From: Mesorhizobium sp. B4-1-3
Lineage (GTDB): Bacteria > Pseudomonadota > Alphaproteobacteria > Rhizobiales > Rhizobiaceae
Reading direction: 5' to 3'
Assembly (NCBI RefSeq): GCF_006439355.1
Contig: NZ_VFTG01000002.1
Coordinates: 1 to 64,000 of the forward strand
DNA length: 64,000 nucleotides
Below are positions 36,825 to 44,692 of the stretch, one piece after another. Every line of letters starts with the position of its first letter. Position 1 is the first letter of the stretch. Made by a program: the position numbers and the translations under genes. A model generated the notes under the pieces. The model was given only the letters and a program-made list of their open reading frames with translations, searched no databases and was not told the DNA's origin.

Positions 36825-37676
36825 TTGACGGGCGCGGCGGCGGAGTTCGAACCGCTGCGCCCGAAGCTGATGCGGGTCGCCTACCGCATGCTGGGCTCGG
36901 TCGCCGATGCCGAGGATGTGGTTCAGGACGCCTTCATCCGCTGGATGCGCACCGAGCGCGTGGAGGTGCGCCAGCCCGAGGCGTTCCTGCGCCGCACGGT
37001 CACGCGGCTTTGCCTTGACCAGCTCAAATCCGCGCGCCGTCAGCGCGAGACCTATGTCGGCCCGTGGTTGCCCGAGCCGCTTGTGGAGGAAGACGAGGCG
37101 GAGGACGTCACCTTGCCGCTGATGCTGGCGCTTGAGCGGCTTTCGCCGCTCGAGCGCGCCGCCTTTCTGCTGCATGATGTGTTCGGCCTGCAGTTCGAAG
37201 AAGTCGCGGCGGAGATCGAGCGCGATGCGGCCGCCTGCCGCCAACTCGCGGCCAGAGCGCGTGAGCACGTCCGCGAGGCGCGGCCGCGCTTCAAGGTCGA
37301 GAGAGAGCGTGGATTGGAGATCGCCGAGGCCTTCTTCAACGCGTCGCGCAGCGGCGACATGAAGGCGCTCGGCGCGATGCTCAGCGCCGACGTCACCGCC
37401 CACGCCGACGGCGGCGGCAAGCGCCCGGCGGCGACCGAACCGGCCGTTGGGTTCGAGGCGGTCATGACGCAATACGCGGCCGTGCTGGCGTGGCTGAAGG
37501 ACAATCGCTCGCAACTGGTCCGCTACGGCTTCATCAACGGCTTGCCCGGCTTCGTCACGCTGGAGGTCGATGGCGAGCTCCAGACCACCGCGCTCGACAT
37601 CGAGCACGGTAAGATCGCGGCGATCTATGTCATGCGCAATCCCGACAAGCTGCGGCATCTGCATCAGCTGCAATAG
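36825..37676 (+). CDS. ECF41-group RNA polymerase sigma factor (SigJ-like) with C-terminal SnoaL-like domain
   Basis: About 283 residues from the TTG at 36825, chosen because GGAGG stands five bases upstream; a TTG at 36807 that overlaps the previous stop is the alternative. Sigma region 2 (LMRVAYRMLGSVADAEDVVQDAF) and region 4 (LSPLERAAFLLHDVFGLQFEEVA) are followed by a SnoaL/NTF2-like domain of about 110 residues, the fused regulatory extension that defines ECF41 in place of a separate anti-sigma factor. The NPDKL near the C-terminus is the conserved C-terminal motif of the group. It probably drives its own operon. Confidence 0.92.
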   Translation: MTGAAAEFEPLRPKLMRVAYRMLGSVADAEDVVQDAFIRWMRTERVEVRQPEAFLRRTVTRLCLDQLKSARRQRETYVGPWLPEPLVEEDEAEDVTLPLMLALERLSPLERAAFLLHDVFGLQFEEVAAEIERDAAACRQLAARAREHVREARPRFKVERERGLEIAEAFFNASRSGDMKALGAMLSADVTAHADGGGKRPAATEPAVGFEAVMTQYAAVLAWLKDNRSQLVRYGFINGLPGFVTLEVDGELQTTALDIEHGKIAAIYVMRNPDKLRHLHQLQ

Positions 37677-37753
37677 AAGCGGGAAAGGGGAACTTTTGCT
37701 CCAATGGCGATTTTGGATATGCTGCAAGTCCAAATCGCTGGAAGGTTGTTGCC

Positions 37754-38023
37754 ATGATGAAACATTTTGCAATCACCGCGCTCATGCTTGCCGCGGCAGC
37801 CGCGATTGCGGGTCCCGCTGCCGCCGGCGAACATCGCTACCGCGTGGTCGAGCATGAGCGTTATGTTCCGGCCAGCGACGACATTATCGAGACGCTGTTT
37901 GGCGGCCCGCGCTACTACGACCAGCAGATGACCAACACGGCGGCGGGCGCTTGCGCGTATCACCGCGTCGGACCCGACGCGAATGCGGTGAACGACATCA
38001 ACGACCACTATTGCGGGAAGTAG
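37754..38023 (+). CDS. Small exported hypothetical protein
   Basis: 89 residues. A cleavable signal peptide (MMKHFAITALMLAAAAAIAG, cut near AAAG|EH) precedes a 65-residue mature part with two Cys (AGACAYH and DHYCGK) that could form a disulfide in the periplasm. I do not recognise a domain. ATG preceded by GGAAGGTTGTTGCC. Lies alone between the ECF41 operon and the Liv-type operon. Confidence 0.65.
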   Translation: MMKHFAITALMLAAAAAIAGPAAAGEHRYRVVEHERYVPASDDIIETLFGGPRYYDQQMTNTAAGACAYHRVGPDANAVNDINDHYCGK

Positions 38024-38187
38024 ATTCGGAGCCGGCGTTCCTCGGGCCGGTTCGATAAGCCTCGACCCTCTTGGCGTTTATGGGCCCAGCGACTTATCGG
38101 AGCCGGGGGTGATTGTTGTTGGCTGCGCCTGGCCTCGGAAGAGCGTTCCCGTATGATGAGGAAGGGCATCGCGCACATTCGATAAAA

Positions 38188-38201
38188 ATATTGTATACAA
38201 T
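38188..38201. promoter_or_regulatory. Candidate GntR (FCD) operator before the Liv-type operon
   Basis: TATTGTATACAATA is a perfect 14-base palindrome, in the style of FCD-GntR operators (GTATAC core). It lies 104 bases before the binding-protein gene of the ABC operon, whose far end carries a GntR-FCD regulator (43940-44647). The AT-rich surroundings may also hold the promoter. Confidence 0.6.
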
Positions 38202-38304
38202 AATGAAGAAGGATGTTGACAATCTGTCGCAGTCAGTTTCCCTTACGCTATACGCGCAGCCTACGAGCAAAACACAAGCGCGATAACCAAGGGGAACTGA
38301 AGCT

Positions 38305-39507
38305 ATGATCAACCGTCGCTCGACTCTGAAATCAATGGCGCTCGGCGCCGTCTCGACCCTGGCGCTTGCCGCTCTCGGTATTTCCTCCGCGCAGGCCGAA
38401 AACAAGGAACTGAAGATCGGCTTCGTCGGCGTCACCAGCGGCCCCGCCGCCGCCTGGGGCACCTCGAACGTGCGCTCGATGCAGACCCGCGCCGCCTGGA
38501 TCAACGAGACCGGTGGCGTCAAGATCGGCAACGACACCTACAACATCAACATCGTCACTTTCGACGACCAGAAGGATCCCAAGCGCGCCATCGCCGGCAT
38601 GGAGAAGATGGCGCAAGAAGGCGTCCACTATGTCGTCGGGCCGAATGTCGATGACGGCGCCGCCGCGGTGCGCCCCGTCGCCGAGGCCAACGGCATCATT
38701 TATTTCCCCTACGCCTTTCCCAAGGCGCTCTACCAGAAGCCGGCCTCCAACGCCGTGCTCGGCATGATTGCCAATTATCAGTCCGGTCCGGCGATTTACA
38801 AATACCTGAAGGAAAACAAAGGCGTGAAGAAGATCGCCTTTGTCGCGGCCAATGAATCCGATCCGCTCAGCCAGCGCGACAGCGGGGTCGAGGCGGCGAA
38901 GGCGCTCGGCCTGGAGATCGTCGCCCAGAACGACACCTACCAGAACGACACCCGCGACTTCACCCCGGTGTTGACGCCGATCGTGGCGCTGAAGCCCGAC
39001 CTGCTCGTCCTGTCGGGCGTAGCACCCGCCAACGCGCCGCTGCTCATCCGAGCCGCCCGCGAACTCGGCTATGAAGGCCTGATCTCGACGGAAACCGCGC
39101 AGGACGCCAAGGTCCTGGAAGAGGGCGCCGGCGAATACGCCAACGGCTTCATCTCCGTCGGGGGCGCCTCGACGCCGGAGATCGCCTCGGACGCGATGAA
39201 GGAATTCGTCGCCCGCTACACCAAGATGTTCGGCGAATATAACGACGAGTCCAACACCAAGGTCTATGCGCTCGAATACATCATCGAGACGTTGAAGGCG
39301 AACCCGGCGGCCATCAACGACGTCGCCGAATTCAAGAAGACCATGGACACCTTCTCGGCGCCCAATCCTTTCCTGAAGGGCGACGCCAAGCTCAGCTATG
39401 TCGGCACTACGTCCTTCGGCCAGAAGCGCCAGCTTTCGGTGCCGATGGTGGTCAACGAATACAAGGACGGCGCTTTCCAGACCTTGTTCGTCGGCTCCGT
39501 CGACTGA
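38305..39507 (+). CDS. Branched-chain-amino-acid/urea-type ABC transporter periplasmic binding protein
   Basis: 400 residues with a signal peptide containing a twin-arginine-like start (INRRSTLKSMALGAVSTLALAAL split here: INRRSTLK then a hydrophobic core), cut near SSAQA|EN. The mature part is a Peripla_BP_6 (LivJ-like) protein: LKIGFVGVTSGPAAAWG, DDQKDPKRAIAGMEKM, YVVGPNVDDGAAAVRPVA. First gene of a five-component Liv operon. The cargo is probably not a branched-chain amino acid given the racemase at the end of the operon; a hydantoin, ureide or amino-acid derivative is more likely, by inference. Confidence 0.9.
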   Translation: MINRRSTLKSMALGAVSTLALAALGISSAQAENKELKIGFVGVTSGPAAAWGTSNVRSMQTRAAWINETGGVKIGNDTYNINIVTFDDQKDPKRAIAGMEKMAQEGVHYVVGPNVDDGAAAVRPVAEANGIIYFPYAFPKALYQKPASNAVLGMIANYQSGPAIYKYLKENKGVKKIAFVAANESDPLSQRDSGVEAAKALGLEIVAQNDTYQNDTRDFTPVLTPIVALKPDLLVLSGVAPANAPLLIRAARELGYEGLISTETAQDAKVLEEGAGEYANGFISVGGASTPEIASDAMKEFVARYTKMFGEYNDESNTKVYALEYIIETLKANPAAINDVAEFKKTMDTFSAPNPFLKGDAKLSYVGTTSFGQKRQLSVPMVVNEYKDGAFQTLFVGSVD

Positions 39508-39543
39508 CGTTACCTTCGGGCGTCACTTCCTCCAGCTTGCCGC

Positions 39544-39565
39544 GGGGTCCGAAAGGCCGGACTCC
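39544..39565 (+). promoter_or_regulatory. Intercistronic hairpin after the binding-protein gene
   Basis: GGGGTCCG (39544-39551) pairs with CGGACTCC (39558-39565, one G-T pair) around a six-base loop, between the binding-protein and first permease genes. No T-run follows, so an mRNA-stability or partial-attenuation role is likely. Confidence 0.5.
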
Positions 39566-39585
39566 GTGGAAGATCGAAGGTATCC

Positions 39586-40452
39586 ATGGAACAGGTCATC
39601 GCCAACGGATTGTATCTCGGTGCCCAATACGCTCTGATCGCGCTGGGGCTCACCTTGATCTTTGCCCTGATGAACGTGCTCAATTTCGCCCACGGCCAGA
39701 TGTATGTGCTGGGCGGGTTCATCACCTACACGGTCTACGGCCAGCTTGGGCTGCCTTTCGTCGTCGCGCTGCTCGCCTCAGGCGTCACGCTCGCCGTCAT
39801 CGGCGCGCTGATGGAGAAATTCCTCTTCCGCACCGTCATCAGGCGCAGTCACCGCGAGGAAAGCACGATGCTGCTCGCCGCCGCGACCGCCTTCTTCTTC
39901 GATGCCGTCATCCTGCTCCTGTTCGGCGAGAAGCAGCGCGGCGTCCCCAAAATCGTCAAGGGCGTCTTCAACGACGCCGGCATCATCATGCCTTACGACC
40001 GCATCGTCGTCGGCGCGCTGGCGATCGTCTTCATCGCCGCCTTCGTGCTCTATATGCAATATAGCCGGGTCGGCCGCGCCATGCGCGCGCTTGCCCAGGA
40101 CCGCGTCGCCGCCCAACTGATGGGCGTCCGGGTCGATCGCTATTCGATGATCGGCTTCGCCATGGGCGCCATGCTCGCGGGTGTCGTCGGTGGGCTTCTG
40201 GTCACCATCACCGGTGTCAATTCCGGCATTGGCGGGCCGATTTCGATCAAGGCCTTCCTGATGGTGATGATCGGCGGCGCCGGCGTCGTCGGCGGGGCGA
40301 TCGCCGGCGGCTTCATCCTCGGCATGATGGAGTCGGTCGGCCTCACCGTGCTGCGTGAATATGGCGACGTGACCTATCTCGTCATCTTCGCCGCCCTGAT
40401 GGTGTTCCTGTCGGTCCGTCCAAACGGGCTGATGGGCAAGCCCTGGGGTTGA
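39586..40452 (+). CDS. Liv-type ABC transporter permease (LivH-like)
   Basis: 288 residues, about eight transmembrane helices. LivH hallmarks: GLYLGAQYALIALGLTLIFALMNVLNFAHGQMY (shown as ALIALGLTLIF and NFAHGQMY), RAMRALAQDRVAAQLMGV coupling loop near residue 165, and VMIGGAGVVGGAIAGGF. Forms the transmembrane channel with the LivM-like protein that follows after seven bases. Confidence 0.93.
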   Translation: MEQVIANGLYLGAQYALIALGLTLIFALMNVLNFAHGQMYVLGGFITYTVYGQLGLPFVVALLASGVTLAVIGALMEKFLFRTVIRRSHREESTMLLAAATAFFFDAVILLLFGEKQRGVPKIVKGVFNDAGIIMPYDRIVVGALAIVFIAAFVLYMQYSRVGRAMRALAQDRVAAQLMGVRVDRYSMIGFAMGAMLAGVVGGLLVTITGVNSGIGGPISIKAFLMVMIGGAGVVGGAIAGGFILGMMESVGLTVLREYGDVTYLVIFAALMVFLSVRPNGLMGKPWG

Positions 40453-40459
40453 TCGCGCC

Positions 40460-41440
40460 ATGACCCGCAATCGCAACACCAGGATCGCCGCGGTCGTCGT
40501 CTTTCTCGCGATCGTTTTTGTCGTCGTGCCGGCCGCGATCTCGTCAAGCGGCCGCTTCGACCTCTATTACACGCTGACCTCGGTGGCGCTGCTCAGCATC
40601 GCCAGCGCCGGCGTCTGGCTCACCTTCTATATCGGCCGCATCAACATCGGCCAGGGCGCCTATGCGCTGACGGGCGGCTATGTCTCGGCCATACTGGTGA
40701 TGAACCATGGCTGGTCGTTCTGGCTGACCTTGCCGGTGGCCGGGCTTTTCTGTGCCGCTGCCAGCGTGCTGATCGGCCTGCCGATCCTGCGGCTGCGTGG
40801 CGTCTATTTCGCCATGGTCACGCTGGTGCTGACCGAGGTGGCGCGACTGCTTGCGCTGGCGCTGCCGATCACCAATGGCGCCAAGGGCATCGTCAGCATC
40901 CCGCTGCCCGGCGCGCTGTCGATCTTCGGCCTGACGATCATTCCAGATTTCGCCACGTTGCAGAATTCGCGGCTCGCCTTCTATCTGCTGGCGGTCACGC
41001 TGATGGTGGTCTGCTTCGCAGTCATGTACCGGCTCGTCAATTCGCGCATCGGCAAGCTTTGCCAATCGCTGCAGCAGAATGAGGAACTGGCCTCCTCGAT
41101 CGGCGTCAACATCGCCTATCTGCGCGTCATCGCCTATGCCGTCTCGTCCTTCTTCGGCGGCGTTTCCGGCGCCATCTTTGCTGCCATCTCGCAGTCGATC
41201 TACCCGTCGAGCTTCACCGTCACCGATTCCGTCAACTTCATGCTGAACTGCTTCCTCGGCGGCCTCGGCTATGTGTTCGGTCCGATGCTCGGCACGCTGG
41301 TGCTCTATTTCGGCTGGGACCTTCTGTTCCAGACCGGCCAGTTCCAGCTGCTCATCTATTCCGGCCTGATGATCGTCCTGATGCTGGTGCTGCCCAACGG
41401 TCTGCTCAGCCTTGCCGAAACGACCCGGAAGAAGGGTTGA
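40460..41440 (+). CDS. Liv-type ABC transporter permease (LivM-like)
   Basis: 326 residues, about nine hydrophobic segments. LivM hallmarks: FYIGRINIGQGAYALTGGY, GLPILRLRGVYFAMVTLVLTEV and the coupling loop CQSLQQNEELASSIGVN. Pairs with the LivH-like permease and is followed by the two ATPase genes. Confidence 0.93.
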   Translation: MTRNRNTRIAAVVVFLAIVFVVVPAAISSSGRFDLYYTLTSVALLSIASAGVWLTFYIGRINIGQGAYALTGGYVSAILVMNHGWSFWLTLPVAGLFCAAASVLIGLPILRLRGVYFAMVTLVLTEVARLLALALPITNGAKGIVSIPLPGALSIFGLTIIPDFATLQNSRLAFYLLAVTLMVVCFAVMYRLVNSRIGKLCQSLQQNEELASSIGVNIAYLRVIAYAVSSFFGGVSGAIFAAISQSIYPSSFTVTDSVNFMLNCFLGGLGYVFGPMLGTLVLYFGWDLLFQTGQFQLLIYSGLMIVLMLVLPNGLLSLAETTRKKG

Positions 41441-41443
41441 GCC

Positions 41444-42223
41444 ATGGCCGAAATGCTCGAGGTCTCCGGCATCACCAAGCGCTTCGGCGGTCTGGTTGCG
41501 GTCAACAATGTTTCCTTCTCGGTGCGCGAGAAGGAGATCCTGTCGGTGATCGGTCCGAACGGCGCCGGCAAGTCGACTCTGTTCAAGCTGATCTCGTCCT
41601 TCCTGCGGCCGACCGCCGGCGAGGTGCGCCTGAAGGGCGAACGCATCTCCGGTCTCGCTCCGCACATCGCCGCCCGCAGGGGCGTGGTGCGCACCTTCCA
41701 GGAGACCACCATCTTCAAGAACATGAGCGTGCGCGACAACGTCATCATCGCGCACCATCTGCGCTCCAAGGCGAGCCTCCTCGGCTTCTTTCTCGGCACC
41801 GGTACGGCGATAGCCGACGAAGCGGCCTTCGGCCAATCCGCCGACGAAATCCTGGCGCTGCTCGGCCTCTCCTCGCTCACCAACGAGACCGCCCGCAATC
41901 TGCCGCACGGCCATTTGCGGGCGCTGGGCATCGCCATCGGGCTGGCCACCAACCCTTCCATCCTGCTGCTCGACGAGCCCTTCGCCGGCATGAACCACGA
42001 CGAGACCATGCGCATGGTGGAGATGGTGCGGCGCCTGCGCGAGCGCGGCCTGACCATCCTTCTGGTCGAGCACGACATGCCGGCCGTGATGAAGATTTCC
42101 GACCGCCTCGTCGTGCTCAATTTCGGGCAGAAGATCGCCGAGGGAACGCCATCGGAAATCCAGGCCAACGAGAAGGTGATCGAAGCGTATCTCGGCAGCG
42201 AAGACGAGGCGATCGGCCTATGA
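41444..42223 (+). CDS. Liv-type ABC transporter ATPase (LivG-like) with degenerate signature motif
   Basis: 259 residues. Walker A GPNGAGKST near residue 37, Walker B ILLLDEPFAGMNHDE near 170, and H-loop His in LLVEHDM. The ABC signature, normally LS(Y/G)GQQR in LivG, reads NLPHGHLRALGIA (near residue 148), so the Ser and both Gln are gone. LivF of the same operon keeps a canonical signature, so one of the two composite ATP sites is probably non-catalytic. Overlaps the LivF-like gene by ATGA. Confidence 0.92.
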   Translation: MAEMLEVSGITKRFGGLVAVNNVSFSVREKEILSVIGPNGAGKSTLFKLISSFLRPTAGEVRLKGERISGLAPHIAARRGVVRTFQETTIFKNMSVRDNVIIAHHLRSKASLLGFFLGTGTAIADEAAFGQSADEILALLGLSSLTNETARNLPHGHLRALGIAIGLATNPSILLLDEPFAGMNHDETMRMVEMVRRLRERGLTILLVEHDMPAVMKISDRLVVLNFGQKIAEGTPSEIQANEKVIEAYLGSEDEAIGL

Positions 42224-42942
42224 ACCAGATCCTGAACTTCGCCAATGTCGAGCTCTATTACGACCACGTTTACGCGCTGAAAGGCGTCTCGCTCGAGGTC
42301 AATGAAGGCGAGACCGTCGCGCTGATCGGTGCCAACGGCGCCGGCAAATCGTCGATCCTTCGCGCCATCACCGGTCTGCGCAAGATCAGGTCCGGCGAAA
42401 TCCAATATAGCGGCAAGCGCATCGACGGCGCAGCGCCCGACGAGATCGTCAAGATGGGCATCGCCATGGTGCCCGAGGGACGCCGCGTCTTCCCCTTCAT
42501 GTCGGTCCGGGACAATCTCCTGATGGGCGCCTTCACGCGCTCCAGCAAAGCCGAGATCGCGGCGACGATGGAGATGGTGCTGGGGCGGTTCCCCCGGCTG
42601 AAGGAGCGCTTCTCGCAGGCCGCCGGCACGATGAGCGGCGGCGAACAGCAGATGCTGGTCATCGGCCGCGCGCTGATGGCGAAGCCGAAGCTGCTGCTGC
42701 TCGACGAGCCGTCACTCGGCGTCGCGCCAAAGCTCGTCCAGGACATCGCCCGCTCGATCGTCGCCATCAACCGCGACGAGAAGGTCAGCGTGCTGCTGGT
42801 CGAGCAGAATTCGCGCATGGCGCTGCGTATCTCGCAGCGCGCCTATGCGCTGACCACCGGGAGTGTCGCGCTGAGCGGCAACTCCGCCGAATTGCTGACC
42901 GACGACCGGGTCAAGCGTCTTTATCTCGGCGGCGAGATCTGA
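42220..42942 (+). CDS. Liv-type ABC transporter ATPase (LivF-like)
   Basis: 240 residues from the ATG in an ATGA overlap with the LivG-like gene. Walker A GANGAGKSS near residue 37, signature MSGGEQQMLVIGRALM near 137, Walker B LLLLDEPSLGVAP near 160, and H-loop-region LLVEQNSRMAL. Standard LivF length and layout; completes the importer. Confidence 0.93.
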   Translation: MNQILNFANVELYYDHVYALKGVSLEVNEGETVALIGANGAGKSSILRAITGLRKIRSGEIQYSGKRIDGAAPDEIVKMGIAMVPEGRRVFPFMSVRDNLLMGAFTRSSKAEIAATMEMVLGRFPRLKERFSQAAGTMSGGEQQMLVIGRALMAKPKLLLLDEPSLGVAPKLVQDIARSIVAINRDEKVSVLLVEQNSRMALRISQRAYALTTGSVALSGNSAELLTDDRVKRLYLGGEI

Positions 42943-42954
42943 GGCTGATTTTCA

Positions 42955-43698
42955 ATGCGCATTCTCGTCATCAATCCCAACACCACCCAATCGATGACCG
43001 CCAAGATCGGCGAGGCAGCGGCAAGCGTTGCGTCCGAGGCCACCCGGATCGTCGCCGTCAACCCGGCCGACGGCCCGCCGAGCATCGAGGGTTATTTCGA
43101 CGAGGTCTTCGCCATTCCGGGCATCATCGCGGAGATGGGCAAGACGCCGGCGGCGGATGCCTACGTTATTGCCTGCTTCGACGACACCGGGCTCGATGCA
43201 GCGCGCTGCGCGACGGAGGCTCCCGTCATCGGCATCGGCGAGGCGGCGTTCCACATGGCGAGCCTTGTGGCCGGCAAGTTCAGCGTCGTCACCACGCTTG
43301 CCCGCTCGGTTCCCGCGATCGAGCACAACCTCGCGAAATACGGCCTCGCCTCGCGCTGCGCCAAGGTGCGCTCGTCGGAGGTCGCCGTGCTCGAACTCGA
43401 ACGTCCGGCCTCGAATGCCAGGCACAGGATTTCGCAGGAGATCGCGCGCGCCATAAGAGAGGACAAGGCCGAGGCAATTGTGCTCGGCTGCGCCGGCATG
43501 GCCGACCTTGCGCACAGCCTGTCCGAGGAGCATGGCGTTCCGGTGCTGGACGGAGTCGTTTGCGCTGTCACGCTGGCCGAGAGCCTGTTCAAGGTCGGCT
43601 TGAAGACATCGAAGATCGGCGGCTATGCGGCTCCGCGCGGCAAGCGGTTCGCCGGCATGTTCGCGCCGATGTCGCCGACGCAAGCTGAGATCGTTTGA
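42955..43698 (+). CDS. Hydantoin/Asp-Glu racemase family protein
   Basis: 247 residues, 12 bases after the LivF-like gene. N-terminal MRILVINPNTTQSMT is the hallmark of the hydantoin racemase branch. The two catalytic Cys are in IACFDDTGLDAAR (residue about 75) and VLGCAGMADL (about 182). It would racemise a 5-substituted hydantoin or an amino-acid derivative imported by the preceding ABC transporter. No hydantoinase or carbamoylase is in the window, so the physiological substrate is open (allantoin racemases look similar). Confidence 0.88.
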   Translation: MRILVINPNTTQSMTAKIGEAAASVASEATRIVAVNPADGPPSIEGYFDEVFAIPGIIAEMGKTPAADAYVIACFDDTGLDAARCATEAPVIGIGEAAFHMASLVAGKFSVVTTLARSVPAIEHNLAKYGLASRCAKVRSSEVAVLELERPASNARHRISQEIARAIREDKAEAIVLGCAGMADLAHSLSEEHGVPVLDGVVCAVTLAESLFKVGLKTSKIGGYAAPRGKRFAGMFAPMSPTQAEIV

Positions 43699-43744
43699 GC
43701 ATGATGCCGAAAGTGCGGAGCGGTTTTCGGACGACATCATGCTC
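43697..43744. repeat. Rhizobial intergenic palindromic repeat (GAGCATGATG family)
   Basis: The arms GAGCATGATG and CATCATGCTC close a 48-base imperfect palindrome with inner pairing of CCGAAA and TTTCGG. It overlaps the racemase stop. I recognise this element from many Mesorhizobium/Sinorhizobium intergenic regions. Confidence 0.8.
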
Positions 43745-43756
43745 CGTCTCCTGATT

Positions 43757-43805
43757 TAGAGCCGGATGATTTCAGGTCGACCCGACCTGAAATCATCCGG
43801 CTCTA
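43757..43805. terminator. Long perfect inverted repeat, likely bidirectional terminator or mobile palindrome
   Basis: Perfect 23-base arms (43757-43779 and 43783-43805) separated by three bases. No long T-run follows. It lies directly after the GAGCATGATG repeat, between the ABC/racemase operon and its GntR regulator, so it could terminate the operon or be a second palindromic repeat. Confidence 0.6.
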
Positions 43806-43939
43806 GGCGGCTCGTGCCGCCGGACGAGCGGCCGGCAGCCGGACAGGTGGGATTGACCGCCGCGCGAGCGATACTAGATTGAACGGGCTGCCGGCGATTT
43901 GGGGACAGATCGGGCCATTCGGGCCCGCGCATTGAAAGT

Positions 43940-44647
43940 ATGTTGACGGTACTCAGGGAAGAAGATCGAGACGACAAGCCGGCGGCGCGCTGGTCGCCGA
44001 TCTACTATGGGCTGAGGGATGCAATCGTCAGCCACCGCCTCGCCCCGGGCACCAAATTGCCGGAGGACGAGTTGGCCTCGATCTATTCGGTGAGCCGCAC
44101 CGTCGTGCGCGCCGCCCTGCAGGCGCTTGCGCATGACCGGCTGGCACGGCTGGAGCCAAATCGCGGCGCCTTTGTCGCGCAGCCATCGAAAATCGAGGCG
44201 CGGGAAGTGTTCGAGGCAAGGGCGCTGATCGAACCAAAGGTGGCAGCGCTCGCCGCCAGAACTGCAGTGCCGTCCGACATCGCGCAATTGCGGACGCATC
44301 TGGAGAAAGAGCACGAGGCGCTACATGACGGCCGCGACAGCGACGCCATCATGCTGTCGGCGCGCTTCCATGTCGGCATCGCCGAGATCGCCGCGCATTC
44401 GGTGTTCACCAATTTTGTCCGCGACCTCGTCTCGCACTCCTCGCTGATCATCGCGCTCTACTGGAAGCGCCGCGACGCGACCTGCGAGAAGCATGCGCAC
44501 CACGCCCTGGTCGACGCGATCGAGGCCGGCAACAGCGCCGACGCGGCCGCCCTGATGAACAGCCATTTGGTCGACCTGCTCTCCGGCCTCGACCTCACCG
44601 ACAAGGTGGAGAAGTCGGACAGCCTGGCGGATTTGCTTCGAGCTTAG
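43940..44647 (+). CDS. GntR-family transcriptional regulator (FadR/FCD subfamily)
   Basis: 235 residues. Winged HTH at residues about 20-85 (YYGLRDAIVSHRLAPGTKL, LASIYSVSRTVVRAALQAL) and a helical FCD ligand-binding domain with the metal-type His residues in ARFHVGIAEIA, and HAHHALVDAIEAGN. Probably controls the preceding transporter/racemase operon through the TATTGTATACAATA palindrome at 38188-38201. The ATG at 43940 has no strong ribosome site. Confidence 0.9.
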   Translation: MLTVLREEDRDDKPAARWSPIYYGLRDAIVSHRLAPGTKLPEDELASIYSVSRTVVRAALQALAHDRLARLEPNRGAFVAQPSKIEAREVFEARALIEPKVAALAARTAVPSDIAQLRTHLEKEHEALHDGRDSDAIMLSARFHVGIAEIAAHSVFTNFVRDLVSHSSLIIALYWKRRDATCEKHAHHALVDAIEAGNSADAAALMNSHLVDLLSGLDLTDKVEKSDSLADLLRA

Positions 44648-44692
44648 AGCTAACAGCGGTTCAGCCGGGTCGCTGAACGCTGGAGGACTGGG

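Noticed and set aside
40544..42073. 509-codon minus-strand frame opposite the LivM/LivG genes
   Set aside because: Low-complexity antisense translation; both plus-strand genes have strong family motifs.
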